Assembly: GCA_966674685.1 (NCBI GenBank)
Contig: CBKWJC010000033.1
Location: 1-64,000 of the forward strand
Direction of reading: 5' to 3'
Length of the DNA stretch: 64,000 bases
Origin: Thainema sp966674685
GTDB lineage: Bacteria; Cyanobacteriota; Cyanobacteriia; Phormidesmidales; Phormidesmidaceae
Positions 8,340-17,424 of the stretch are shown piece after piece. The translations under genes and the position numbers were made by a program. Each line of letters begins with the position of its first letter. Positions within the stretch are counted from its first letter, which is position 1. The notes under the pieces are model-generated. The model had not been told where the DNA came from. It did no database searches and was given only the letters and a program-made list of their open reading frames with translations.

Positions 8340-11030
8340 ATGACTCCCGAACATCAACGCTTAACCGAATCCCGCGAAAACACTGCACCCTGGAAGAAAT
8401 GGGGCCCATACCTCAGCGATCGCCAGTGGGGCACCGTCCGCGAAGACTATAGTGCGGGTGGTTCTGCCTGGGATGACTTCTCCCATCAGCAGTCCCATGC
8501 CCGCGCCTATCGCTGGGGTGAGGATGGACTGCTGGGTATCTCGGATGAAAAGCAGCGGCTCTGTTTTGCCCTAGCTCTGTGGAATGGCAACGATCCCGTC
8601 CTTAAGGAGCGGCTGTTTGGCCTCACTGGTCCCCAGGGCAACCACGGCGAGGATGTAAAAGAATACTATTTTTACCTGGACAGCACCCCCACGCATTCCT
8701 ACCTGAAGGCGCTCTACAAGTATCCCCAGGCGGAGTATCCCTACAGTTGGCTGGTGGACGAAAATCAGCGCCGGGGGCGGGATGCCGCCGAATTTGAGCT
8801 ACTGGATACGGGCGTGTTCAACGAGAATCGCTATTTCGATGTGATGGTGGAATATGCCAAAGCCGCTCCAGAGGATATTCTGATCCAGATCTCCGTCGCT
8901 AATCGCGGCCCAGAAACCGCCACGATTCACGTCTTACCGACTCTCTGGTTCCGCAACACCTGGTCATGGGGTGATCCGGTCGAGAAACCGACGTTACGTA
9001 AGGGCAAATGGCCATTTGCCCCTACCGGGGGCTCGGTAATTGAAACGTCTCACCCCGAATTGGGACAACGGTGGCTGTATAGTGCAGGCACAAATACAGC
9101 TCCGTACTTCACTGAAAATGAGACCAACTATGCTGGGCTGTATGGCGGCAATAATTCGACTCCCTACGTCAAAGATGCTTTCCATCGCTGTATTGTAAAC
9201 GGTGAAACCGAGGCTGTGAACCCAGCTCAAGAGGGCACCAAGGCAGCAGTTCATTACATCCTAGACATTCCTGCCGGAGAGACTCGCCACATCCGGCTCC
9301 GCTTGAGCGATCGCACTCCTGCTCAAATAGGTCAGGGAAGACCCGATCCGTTTGATGACTTTGAACAGGTTATCTGCGATCGCATTCAAGAAGCCAATGA
9401 TTTTTATCATAAAATCACTCCTTTTCCGCTGAGCGATGACCTGCAAAACGTGCAGCGACAAGCTTTTGCGGGCATGATGTGGAGCAAGCAATATTATCGC
9501 TACGAGGTGGAGCGCTGGCTGCAAGGCGACCCCAACATGTCCCCACCGCCGGACAGTCACCGCTACGGGCGCAATCACCAGTGGGCACATCTGGACTGCG
9601 ATGACATCATCTCCATGTGCGACAAATGGGAATATCCCTGGTTTGCTGCCTGGGATCTGGCGTTTCACTGTATTCCCCTGGCCATGATTGATCCGGATTT
9701 CGCCAAGCACCAGCTTGATATCATGACGCGGGAATGGTACATGCACCCCAACGGCCAGATTCCGGCTTATGAGTGGGCCTTTGGCGATGTTAATCCACCC
9801 GTTCATGCCTGGGCCACCTGGCGCGTCTACAAGATTGAGCAGAAAATGTGGGGTCGTTGCGATCGCACATTCCTAGAGCGGGTCTTCCAAAAGCTGCTGC
9901 TGAATTTTACCTGGTGGGTCAATCGCAAAGACGCTGAGGGCAGCAACGTGTTTGAAGGCGGCTTTTTAGGGATGGACAACGTTGGCGTATTCGATCGCAG
10001 CGCTCCCCTACCCACAGGTGGCTACATCGAACAGTCCGACGGTACGAGCTGGATGGCCATGTACTGCCTCAATATGCTCACAATTGCCCTGGAATTGGCT
10101 CAGGACAATCCCGTCTACGAAGACATGGCTACTAAGTTTTTTGAACACTTCATCTACATTGCCGATGCCATGAATCACATCGGTGGCGGCAAAACCGAGC
10201 TGTGGGACGACACAGACGGCTTTTTCTATGACGTGCTGCATCTGCCAAGCGGCGATCGGCTCAAGCTCAAAATTCGGTCAATGGTTGGCTTAATTCCGCT
10301 GTTTGCCGTCGAAACTCTGGAGCCAGAGGTGCTGGATAAACTGCCTAGCTTCAAAGAGCGACTGGAATGGTTTGAACACAATCGCCCAGAACTCAGCCAC
10401 AATGTCGCCAGTTTTATTGATGAGGGGCTAGGCCAGCGGCGACTATTGGCCGTCGTTAAGCCCGATAAGCTACAGCGCATTCTAGAGAAAATGCTAGATG
10501 AAGGAGAATTTCTCGGCCCCCACGGCATTCGCTCTATCTCCCGCTACCATCTGGATCATCCCTATACGTTTGATGCCGATGGTCAGGAATATCGCGTGGC
10601 GTACGAACCTGCCGAATCCAGCACGGGTCTGTTTGGCGGCAACTCTAACTGGCGCGGGCCAGTCTGGTTTCCGGTTAATTACCTGTTAATTGAATCACTG
10701 CAAAAGTTCCATCACTATCTAGGAGACAGCTATCGGGTTGAATGCCCCACCGGATCAGGCCAGCAAAAGACGCTTTGGGATGTCGTATTAGACCTGGAAG
10801 ACCGGATGATTCACACATTTCTACGAGATAAGGCTGGCCATCGTCCCGTCTATGGCGACATCGCAGCCTTTCAGCAAGATCCCTACTGGCATGACTACAT
10901 CCTGTTCCACGAATACTTTAACGGTGATAACGGCTGTGGACTCGGCGCTAGCCACCAAACGGGCTGGACTGGACTCGTCGCTAAACTAATTCAGCAGTAT
11001 GGGCAGTATGCTCACCATTTGTCAAAGTAG
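8340..11030 (+). CDS. GH63/MGH1-like glycosidase with an in-frame palindrome
   Basis: 896 residues, related to the GH63 (mannosyl-oligosaccharide glucosidase-like) group common in cyanobacteria. N-terminus with WGPYLSDRQWGTVREDYS, then an all-alpha barrel with DLAFHCIPLAMIDP, QIPAYEWAFGDVNPP, FLGMDNVGVFDRS and, near the end, NSNWRGPVWFPVNYL and EYFNGDNGCGLGASHQTGW, where the acidic catalytic residues of the family lie. It probably hydrolyses alpha-glucosides such as glucosylglycerate-type solutes or oligosaccharides. Residues ~220-229 (RKGKWPFAPT) are encoded by a copy of the R1 palindrome, without breaking the frame. ATG 8340 follows a C-rich repeat region. Confidence 0.82.
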   Translation: MTPEHQRLTESRENTAPWKKWGPYLSDRQWGTVREDYSAGGSAWDDFSHQQSHARAYRWGEDGLLGISDEKQRLCFALALWNGNDPVLKERLFGLTGPQGNHGEDVKEYYFYLDSTPTHSYLKALYKYPQAEYPYSWLVDENQRRGRDAAEFELLDTGVFNENRYFDVMVEYAKAAPEDILIQISVANRGPETATIHVLPTLWFRNTWSWGDPVEKPTLRKGKWPFAPTGGSVIETSHPELGQRWLYSAGTNTAPYFTENETNYAGLYGGNNSTPYVKDAFHRCIVNGETEAVNPAQEGTKAAVHYILDIPAGETRHIRLRLSDRTPAQIGQGRPDPFDDFEQVICDRIQEANDFYHKITPFPLSDDLQNVQRQAFAGMMWSKQYYRYEVERWLQGDPNMSPPPDSHRYGRNHQWAHLDCDDIISMCDKWEYPWFAAWDLAFHCIPLAMIDPDFAKHQLDIMTREWYMHPNGQIPAYEWAFGDVNPPVHAWATWRVYKIEQKMWGRCDRTFLERVFQKLLLNFTWWVNRKDAEGSNVFEGGFLGMDNVGVFDRSAPLPTGGYIEQSDGTSWMAMYCLNMLTIALELAQDNPVYEDMATKFFEHFIYIADAMNHIGGGKTELWDDTDGFFYDVLHLPSGDRLKLKIRSMVGLIPLFAVETLEPEVLDKLPSFKERLEWFEHNRPELSHNVASFIDEGLGQRRLLAVVKPDKLQRILEKMLDEGEFLGPHGIRSISRYHLDHPYTFDADGQEYRVAYEPAESSTGLFGGNSNWRGPVWFPVNYLLIESLQKFHHYLGDSYRVECPTGSGQQKTLWDVVLDLEDRMIHTFLRDKAGHRPVYGDIAAFQQDPYWHDYILFHEYFNGDNGCGLGASHQTGWTGLVAKLIQQYGQYAHHLSK
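8998..9025. repeat. R1 palindrome inserted in frame within a CDS (copy 2)
   Basis: GTAAGGGCAAATGG and its near-complement form a 28-bp palindrome with one mismatched pair. It is preceded by ACGTTAC, the reverse complement of the GTAACGT that flanks copies at 3320 and 60399, so it is the same element in the opposite direction. It lies wholly inside the GH63-type gene and keeps the reading frame. Confidence 0.85.
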
Positions 11031-11128
11031 TTTGTGCTACAGAGCAAACTGTATGAGCATCTCCTAAAGGCTGAAACTCTTGTACTTCCGTTTGATTTTT
11101 CAAGCTGAATCATCTTCATTCCTGAAGT

Positions 11129-11223
11129 TATAGCGATAGTCATGTTGATTAGGACATTTTTGTGGCGCGGCTCCGCCGCGCCACAAAAATGTCCGTGTCC
11201 TAATAGAGCTGACTACAGCTATA
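11129..11223. mobile_element. MITE-like hairpin element, family M1 (copy 1)
   Basis: A 95-bp element with imperfect terminal inverted repeats: TATAGCGATAGTCA at the left and TATAGCTGTAGTCA read from the right, both running on to ATTAGGACA. The centre is a perfect hairpin, GGACATTTTTGTGGCGCGG facing its complement. TATAGC ends suggest insertion at TA, as for IS630/Tc1-type elements. A decayed relative lies at 19958-20049. It holds no gene. Confidence 0.7.
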
Positions 11224-11245
11224 TGTCACAGTCGGCACAAGGTAA

Positions 11246-11473
11246 TTTACGCCGATTGTTCTGGAAAGGCTGAGAGAGAAGTGCGATCGCGATTTGCTCA
11301 ACGGATCGCCCCATCCGTTTGAATCTGAACTCAGTGCGGATGCGATCGCACAACACTATGCCGCTCAATGGGAAACCGCAGGCTGGGTTCCACATACATT
11401 GTCCCTACGGAATGATCGCAAAAAGCGAGCCGCATTGAATGCGGCTCGCTTTTGCTTAGAGTCTATCGGGTAA
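11246..11473 (+). pseudogene. Open-frame remnant without a start (unrecognised)
   Basis: A ~75-codon open frame with no start codon reads like real protein (ending in HYAAQWETAGWVPHTLSLRND) and runs into the terminator hairpin. It could be the tail of a gene whose front was lost, perhaps when the adjacent MITE inserted. No family was recognised and it may be chance. Confidence 0.25.
11420..11454 (-). terminator. Rho-independent terminator of the EF-G gene
   Basis: A perfect 13-bp stem (AAAAGCGAGCCGC / GCGGCTCGCTTTT) with a 7-nt loop lies 44 bp past the EF-G stop. Read on the minus strand the stem is followed by five T. Because the stem itself is flanked by A and T runs it could also stop plus-strand transcripts. 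Confidence 0.8.
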
Positions 11474-11497
11474 GACACCCTCTGAAATTAGGCAATC

Positions 11498-13588
11498 CTA
11501 CGCCAGGGCAGCTTCGCGCTCTTTGGTTTCCCGGATTACTTCTTCAGCCACATTATTGGGGCAAGGAGCATAGTGGGAAAATTCCATCGAGAACTGACCC
11601 CGACCAGAGGTCATCGTCCGCAGGTCGCCGATGTAGCCAAACATTTCGCTTAGCGGTACATCTGCTTTCACCCGGACACCCATAGGACCCGTTTCTTGCG
11701 CTTTGATCATGCCGCGACGACGGTTCAAGTCACCAATTACGTCGCCCATGTAGTCGTCGGGAGTGAAGACATCGACGTGCATAATAGGCTCTAGCAGTTC
11801 AGGGCCAGCCTTGGGTACAGTCTGACGATAAGCTGACTTAGCGGCAATCTCAAATGCGATCGCAGAAGAGTCAACCGGGTGATACGCCCCATCGGTGAGG
11901 GTAACTTTGAGATCCACCATCGGGAATCCGGCGAGCGGCCCTTTGTCAATGCTATTCTCAAAGCCTTTCTGAACCGCAGGCCAGAATTCCTTCGGTACGT
12001 TACCGCCCGTAACGGTGGATTCAAACTGGAAGCCCGTGCCAGCGGGTGCAGGCTCGATGATGTAGTCGATCTTGCCGTACTGACCAGAACCACCAGACTG
12101 CTTCTTGTGAGTGTAGCTGTCGGAGATGGTCTTGGTGATGGATTCCCGATAAGCAACCTGAGGCTTACCCACTTCAACTTCAACACCATGAGTCCGCTTC
12201 AGGATGTCTACCTTGATGTCGAGGTGAAGTTCACCCATGCCCTTGATGATGACTTCGCCGCTTTCCTGGTCGGTTTCAACCTGGAAGGACGGATCTTCTT
12301 GCACCATCTTGCTGAGCGCCATACCCATCTTCTCGCTGTCGCCTTTTTTCTTGGGAGATACAGCAATGGAGATTACGGGATCAGGGAAGATCATCGGTTC
12401 GAGAACCGCTGGATTCTTCGGATCACAGAGGGTATGTCCGGTCTGAGTTAGCTTCATGCCGACCAGCGCAACGATGTCGCCCGCCTGAGCCGACTCAATC
12501 TCTTCACGGGAGTTGGCGTGCATTTCAACCAGACGGCTGACCCGCTCGGTCTTGCCCGTAGCAGCGTTGAGGATGGTGTCACCCTTAGAAATTCGACCGG
12601 AGTAAATCCGGGTAAAGGTGAGCGCCCCAAAGCGGTCGTCCATAATCTTGAACGCCAGCGCCCGCAGCGGTGCATCGGGATCAACTTCAGCCACCTTGCC
12701 CGTCTCGTTACCTTCGGGATCGACCTCAGGCTGAGGTGGAACATCCACCGGAGACGGCAGGTAATCTACAACTGCGTCGAGGACGTTCTGTACACCCTTG
12801 TTCTTGAAGGATGAACCGCAGTAGGTGGGGAAGAAGGCTAGGTCGCGAGTCCCCTTACGGATACAAGCCTTGATCTCGTCAACGGTGACTTCTTCGCCTT
12901 CCAGGTACTTCATCATTACCTCTTCGTCTTGCTCAACAGCAAGCTCGACGAGGGCTTCACGATATTCCTCAACCTGATCTACCATGTCTTCAGGCACATC
13001 GGTGATCTCGTAGTTCTCGGGCAGACCGGAGTCATCCCAGATCCAAGCTTTGCGGGTCAGTAGGTCTACAATGCCTTTGAAGTCTTCTTCACGACCGATC
13101 GGCAGTACCATCACCAGCGGTGTGGCAGCCAGGACGTCTTTAACCTGCTTCACGACCCGGTAGAAATCGGCACCCAAACGGTCTAGCTTGTTGACGTAGA
13201 TGATCCGAGAAACCTTGGATTCGTTTGCATAGCGCCAGTTGGTTTCAGACTGAGGCTCTACACCACCGGAACCGCAGAAGACACCAATACCACCGTCAAG
13301 TACTTTCAGGGAGCGGTATACCTCAATGGTGAAGTCAACGTGTCCAGGCGTGTCAATAATATTGAGCTGACAGTCTTTCCAGAAACAGGAGGTAGCAGCG
13401 GATTGAATTGTGATCCCACGCTCCTGCTCTTGCTCCATGAAGTCTGTGGTTGCCGCACCGTCATGCACCTCACCGATCTTGTGGATTTTTCCGGTCAGCT
13501 TAAGAATTCGTTCGGTTGTAGTGGTTTTACCCGCGTCTACGTGGGCAAAGATACCAATATTCCGATAGCGGGTGATGTCCTTTTTCAT
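11498..13588 (-). CDS. fusA: Elongation factor G (EF-G2-like paralog)
   Basis: 696 residues, full EF-G length with all five domains. GTPase motifs: AHVDAGKTTTTE (G1, ~16-27), RGITIQSAA (G2), DTPGHVDF (G3) and NKLD (G4). It moves tRNA and mRNA through the ribosome with GTP. The N-terminus (MKKDITRYRNIGIFAH) and QSAATSCFWKD resemble the second EF-G type of cyanobacteria and gamma-proteobacteria rather than the str-operon EF-G. No rpsL, rpsG or tuf genes lie nearby, which fits a paralog. It stands alone and ends in a clear terminator. Confidence 0.92.
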   Translation of the reverse strand: MKKDITRYRNIGIFAHVDAGKTTTTERILKLTGKIHKIGEVHDGAATTDFMEQEQERGITIQSAATSCFWKDCQLNIIDTPGHVDFTIEVYRSLKVLDGGIGVFCGSGGVEPQSETNWRYANESKVSRIIYVNKLDRLGADFYRVVKQVKDVLAATPLVMVLPIGREEDFKGIVDLLTRKAWIWDDSGLPENYEITDVPEDMVDQVEEYREALVELAVEQDEEVMMKYLEGEEVTVDEIKACIRKGTRDLAFFPTYCGSSFKNKGVQNVLDAVVDYLPSPVDVPPQPEVDPEGNETGKVAEVDPDAPLRALAFKIMDDRFGALTFTRIYSGRISKGDTILNAATGKTERVSRLVEMHANSREEIESAQAGDIVALVGMKLTQTGHTLCDPKNPAVLEPMIFPDPVISIAVSPKKKGDSEKMGMALSKMVQEDPSFQVETDQESGEVIIKGMGELHLDIKVDILKRTHGVEVEVGKPQVAYRESITKTISDSYTHKKQSGGSGQYGKIDYIIEPAPAGTGFQFESTVTGGNVPKEFWPAVQKGFENSIDKGPLAGFPMVDLKVTLTDGAYHPVDSSAIAFEIAAKSAYRQTVPKAGPELLEPIMHVDVFTPDDYMGDVIGDLNRRRGMIKAQETGPMGVRVKADVPLSEMFGYIGDLRTMTSGRGQFSMEFSHYAPCPNNVAEEVIRETKEREAALA

Positions 13589-14566
13589 AATCTATTCTCT
13601 GATTAAGTGCGACAAACGGTTAGCAATGCGACAAACGGTTAGTAACCACCTTCAAGGGTTTTCTGGAACCAAATCAACATTCAACGGCTCAACGGTCACG
13701 GATTTCAAACCTAGACACTGCTAGATCGGGTATGACGTTAGAGCTTGTTAAATGGCGACCCAATCGTCTTGGCCGATTGCTCGGGCCAATCTTTTGGACT
13801 GTGCTTGCCACAACAGTACAATCATCAATTATACAATCGTAAACAATTGTAAAACACCACGTTGCCTCGATAGAAGGGATTACCCATCATCTAATGCTTA
13901 AATCGGGTGTCGTTCTTGAAAGGGCTGGGAGCAAGCGGGACTGGTGCCGAAGGGATGATAGAGCTGATGATCCGTGTTTAGCAGAATGGGGTTGCATCGT
14001 CAGCTGCGATCGCACATTTGATACATTCAGTGGATAGAAGAAACAGTATTCGGTTATCTATCTCTGTCTGTTTAAGGTGTTGGATCAGCCTAGATGAAAT
14101 TGATTGCATCAGTCTATCTAAAGCCTTTTAGAAACCTGCTGATCGATACGTTCATCGATACGTTCGATCCCAACAGGTTTCGTTACTTGTACAAAATAAT
14201 TCTCTTCCCTACCATACTGCTCTCACGATTGGCCTAATCCGGTGGCCAATTTGCTCCTCGACTAGATTAGCACCTTTAGATCCAGGCTGACATCCTTTAC
14301 TGAGGGTTAATTAGGTGAGGATTGCCACACGATTAGGTTCGGGATGCACATATTTTTCAATGAAAACAACATCTTGGTAGGGGCAGGTTTTATTGATCAA
14401 TTCCGATGCAGACCTACAATTTATCGGCTAAACCTGCCCCTACAGCGACGTCATTCCTCGGAGATCCCAGATGGATTCTAGATCAGGGTAAACAGATACG
14501 GAATCGGTTAACCGCTACAATTCAGCGCATTCAAATACCCCTACCCTCTCTGGTGAGCCTAATGCG
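13589..14566. other. Long spacer between EF-G and LysR genes
   Basis: About 980 bp with no convincing gene on either strand. It must hold the EF-G promoter (minus) and the LysR-gene promoter (plus). Visible repeats: GCGACAAACGGTTAG twice at 13609-13642 just upstream of EF-G, CGATACGTTC twice near 14143-14167, and an R2 element at 14377-14443. Confidence 0.6.
14377..14443. repeat. R2 inverted-repeat element (copy 1)
   Basis: 67 bp bounded by 15-bp perfect inverted repeats, GTAGGGGCAGGTTTA and its complement, with an inner TTGATCAATTCCGATG and TTTATCGGC. Two more copies lie next to each other upstream of rtcB (48076 and 48180). Non-coding, probably mobilised by a transposase elsewhere. Confidence 0.75.
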
Positions 14567-15490
14567 ATGAAGGGAAATCCTCACAACCCGGTGAAACTGT
14601 CGCAACTGCGGATTTTGGTGGCGGTGGCAGACGAAGAAAACTTTAGTGAGGCGGCGCTGCGGCTAAATATGTCACAGTCAGCCGTTAGTCATGCGATCGC
14701 AGCTTTGGAAGAATCGCTAGGGGTGGTTCTATGCATCCGGGGACGTCAGGGGGCGCACTTAACCCCAGTCGGACAGCGGATCGTGCGCCATGCCCGCGAG
14801 ATTTTGGATCGGATGGATGATATTGAGCGGGAAGCTAAGTTAGCCAAGGGACTTAAAGGCGGCCAAATTCGGATTGCCACCTTCCGCAGCGTCGCGGCTC
14901 ACCTGCTGCCCAAGGTAATTACTGAGTTCCACCAGCGCCATCCCGAAATTTCCGTTAGCTTGGACGAGCATGACGATCATTTTGCCGTTGAGCAAGCACT
15001 GTTCGAGAGCAAGGCTGACATTGGCTTGACGGTTTTGCCGATTAGTAAAGGATTAGAAGCCTGGGAAATTCTGCACGACGAGTTTATTGCGCTGTTTCCG
15101 CCATCGTTCCAACCCGCACAAGATGTGCTCACCTGGGAAGAGCTTGCCGCTTATCCGCTGATTATGCCGCCTGTGGACTACATCATGATGCGCCGAGTGT
15201 ATGACCACATTAACGGCTTGGGCTATCGGCTGAACGTGGTGTACGAAGTGGAAACCGATGCCACAACGGTGAGTCTAGTCGCCCAAGGCATGGGAGCGAC
15301 GATTTTGCCGCGTCTCGCTGCCGAGCCGATTCCGGCTGTGGTGCAGGTCTACAGTCTGCCGATTCCGCTGAATCGGATCATTGCTGCTGCTGTTCTAGCC
15401 AACACGCTGCATGAACCCGTTGTGTTTGCGTTTTTAGATATTTTGAAAGCCGACTGGGCCGAATCTGCGATCGCGCAGACATCCAATTAG
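14567..15490 (+). CDS. LysR-family transcriptional regulator
   Basis: 307 residues. The N-terminal winged helix-turn-helix (~9-68) reads LSQLRILVAVADEENFSEAA then LNMSQSAVSHAIAALEE, standard for LysR. The rest is the two-lobed substrate-binding domain (~90-300) beginning GGQIRIATFRSVAAHLLP. It binds DNA as a dimer or tetramer and answers a small effector that cannot be named. LysR genes often control a divergent neighbour, but here the upstream side is a ~980-bp spacer and then EF-G, so no target is obvious. Confidence 0.88.
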   Translation: MKGNPHNPVKLSQLRILVAVADEENFSEAALRLNMSQSAVSHAIAALEESLGVVLCIRGRQGAHLTPVGQRIVRHAREILDRMDDIEREAKLAKGLKGGQIRIATFRSVAAHLLPKVITEFHQRHPEISVSLDEHDDHFAVEQALFESKADIGLTVLPISKGLEAWEILHDEFIALFPPSFQPAQDVLTWEELAAYPLIMPPVDYIMMRRVYDHINGLGYRLNVVYEVETDATTVSLVAQGMGATILPRLAAEPIPAVVQVYSLPIPLNRIIAAAVLANTLHEPVVFAFLDILKADWAESAIAQTSN

Positions 15491-15591
15491 TTTGCCTAGT
15501 TTGCCCTAACCCTAAATCCCTCTCCCAGAGCGGGAGAGGGACTTTGAGCAGTGAGTCTAAGCATTTCTAGCTCCCCTTCTCCCCTTGTGGG

Positions 15592-15722
15592 CTACTGTGT
15601 ACACACAAGTCTCTATACTCCGTTTCAACGTTGAGATCCCCCTAAATCCCCCTTAAAAAGGGGGGCAAGGGGGGATCATTTCGGGGTTGAGAGGCAGTGA
15701 TCAAGATGTGTGTACACAGTAG
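15592..15722. mobile_element. MITE-like element nested in another repeat, with target duplication
   Basis: 131 bp bounded by 16-bp perfect inverted repeats CTACTGTGTACACACA (19 bp if the outer GGG/CCC is included). CCCCTTGTGGG flanks it at 15581-15591 and 15723-15733, so the target duplication is CTTGT with the longer ends, or up to 11 bp. Joining the flanks restores a GGGAGAAGGGG-type palindrome common in cyanobacterial spacers. A second inverted repeat, GATCCCCCTAAATCCCCC facing GGGGGGATC, lies inside. A decayed relative is near 41704-41825. Confidence 0.75.
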
Positions 15723-15765
15723 CCCCTTGTGGGAGAAGGGGCTGGGGGATGAGGGGCAAAGTTAA

Positions 15766-16209
15766 TTAATCAAATGCATCTTTGATGTTATCAACTGCAT
15801 TTTGCACAAAGTTTTTGGTGTCGTCGATAGCTCCTTGGGTGCGGCTAGCATCCTCATTTGCCCGCTGTTGAATTCGACCTGCATCGCGCTGAGCTTTGCG
15901 CTGGATGAGATTATCGCCATCCGTTGCGTTGCTCACCCGATTGGCATTATTCCGCGCGGTTTCTTTCACGCTTTCCGCCGTGTCGCGCACAAAGCCCTTT
16001 GTATTCCGGGCATCCTGACCTACTTTGTTCTGCACCTGATCATCTAGGTCAGCCGCAGCAATCCAATTCTGTGCTGGATTCGCGAGAGCAGAAGTATCCA
16101 TGACAAAGCCACCCTGCCAAACAAATGCGATCGCAGATAAGCAAATCGCAGCAGTCGCCAACCAGCGACCTGCTGTTTTGAACGACTTCGCCAAGTCAAT
16201 CCGTTTCAT
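15766..16209 (-). CDS. Exported LEA-like / desiccation-type protein
   Basis: 147 residues from ATG 16209; a TTG three codons upstream is possible, but GGAG spacing fits the ATG. A hydrophobic segment near residues 17-36, followed by ALA-N, looks like a signal peptide, so the protein is probably periplasmic. The rest is hydrophilic and helical with irregular repeats (QNKVGQDARNTKGFVRDTAE, then ETARNNANRV and QQRANEDASRTQGAIDD) rich in Asn, Asp, Ala, Lys and Arg, like group-3 LEA or CsbD-like stress proteins. It may protect membranes in drying or osmotic stress. Monocistronic. Confidence 0.6.
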   Translation of the reverse strand: MKRIDLAKSFKTAGRWLATAAICLSAIAFVWQGGFVMDTSALANPAQNWIAAADLDDQVQNKVGQDARNTKGFVRDTAESVKETARNNANRVSNATDGDNLIQRKAQRDAGRIQQRANEDASRTQGAIDDTKNFVQNAVDNIKDAFD

Positions 16210-16524
16210 AGAATACAATCTCCGTTAGATTTTGTACCCTAATTTCTACTCCAGTTCAGTGAGGGGCTTAATCGACCTCCAGGCTGAAATAGCGGCGGTT
16301 GTAAGTATCCAGTAGGCAGGTTTATTGTTCACGCGCGTAATCATTAGGAATAGGGGAGCATTTTGTGACTACTATTCTCCCGCTCTCCCCTGCTCCCTTG
16401 CCCCCATCGCTCCTTCTCTCCTGCTCTCCTCCCTCTCTCGTCACCAAATTTGAAACGACGATAGTTTGCTGAGAATCTTCCCTTACAGTAAACATGCGTC
16501 AACGAATTCTGCTTTTCAGACCTG

Positions 16525-16630
16525 ATATAGCCTTTCCTAAGCTACTGAGGTACAAGTTATTTTTTGGAAGCCGCGCTCCGCGCGGCTTCCAAAAAATAAC
16601 TCCCCCTTTATTAGCACAAGAAGTGCTATA
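16525..16630. mobile_element. MITE-like element, family M2 (copy 1)
   Basis: 106 bp, matching 63310-63415 at all but one base. Ends are TATAGC / GCTATA with looser similarity inward (TATAGCCTTTCCTAAGCTA versus TATAGCACTTCTTGTGCTA). The centre is a perfect hairpin, AGTTATTTTTTGGAAGCCGC with its complement around CTCC. No gene. The outer TA suggests IS630-type insertion. Confidence 0.85.
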
Positions 16631-16756
16631 TAAGCTATCGGTCAGTTTGCAGGTTTCCTCACACGCTCCTTTAGTCACGCAGCCTATTCTCACTGATGCA
16701 GAATGGGCTGCTTTTCATTTGCCACACCAAACCGCCCTACCCATTTACTCCTTCTA

Positions 16757-16832
16757 GCGTTGCTTAATCTGGGTATGAATTGTGATGCGGGGGTGCTGCT
16801 CCCGCATCACAATCCATATTTAAAGTCAGCAG
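16757..16832. mobile_element. MITE-like element, family M3 (copy 1)
   Basis: Begins GCGTTGCTTAATC, has a hairpin of TGTGATGCGGG and CCCGCATCACA, and ends near TTAAAGTCAGCAG. Copies lie at 31475-31553 (inverted) and 63175-63240. Non-coding. Together with the M2 element it fills most of the spacer 16210-16884, in which no gene is visible. Confidence 0.7.
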
Positions 16833-16884
16833 TTCCACCCTTACTCTCCACCCGTCCACATCTCCAACTAAACTTGATGCCCTA

Positions 16885-17211
16885 CTAACCCACTCCTAAG
16901 AACCACTGCCAACCCCAAAATGCCGTCATGCCCGCCAAAATAGTCAGCAGCAGATTCTTATGCCACAAGCCTACTATCACGGCAACACAGGCTCCTATCA
17001 GGCGAGCATTCTCCCAGCTAATAAATAGGGTTTCACCATTGGGCAGTAAGACTATAGGCGTAATCATGGCGGTGAGTACGGCGGGAGGCACAAACTCTAA
17101 GGCTCGCACTATTCTGGGTGACAGATTGATTTTGCCGCTGAGCGCAATTAACACATAGCGAATGATAAAGGTCACCAGTGCCATGCTGATGATCAGCAAT
17201 CCATCGTTCAT
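16885..17211 (-). CDS. azlD: AzlD-family branched-chain amino acid export subunit
   Basis: 108 residues with three to four hydrophobic helices and the AzlD-type N-terminus (TFIIRYVLIALSGKINLSP, then LEFVPPAVLTAMITPIVL). AzlD is the small subunit that works with the larger AzlC permease in exporting branched-chain amino acids. No azlC is next to it: upstream are a 213-bp spacer and a gene on the other strand, so it is an orphan here or azlC lies elsewhere. Confidence 0.75.
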   Translation of the reverse strand: MNDGLLIISMALVTFIIRYVLIALSGKINLSPRIVRALEFVPPAVLTAMITPIVLLPNGETLFISWENARLIGACVAVIVGLWHKNLLLTILAGMTAFWGWQWFLGVG

Positions 17212-17424
17212 AAACCTGCAAGTTACTCATGAGAAACAATATGCTCATAGCTTGCACCATTCCAAATGGAAATTGGAAGATTAGGACTCAATTCTTGCGA
17301 TCGCACTTCCTGCCTATTTCTCAGAGCCTATGCCATTAGGTCAATCTATGGCATAGGCTAGAGCGTTAGTCTCGGAGTTAATTTACTTTAGGAGAAGACG
17401 TTCAGGTTCTAAGTATTCATTGGT

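Noticed and set aside
12454..12814. Antisense frames inside the EF-G gene
   Set aside because: Shadows of a strongly coding gene in other frames.
16494..16757. Open frames crossing the M2 element
   Set aside because: They translate the hairpin repeat; the same false frame appears at 63236-63433 in the second copy.
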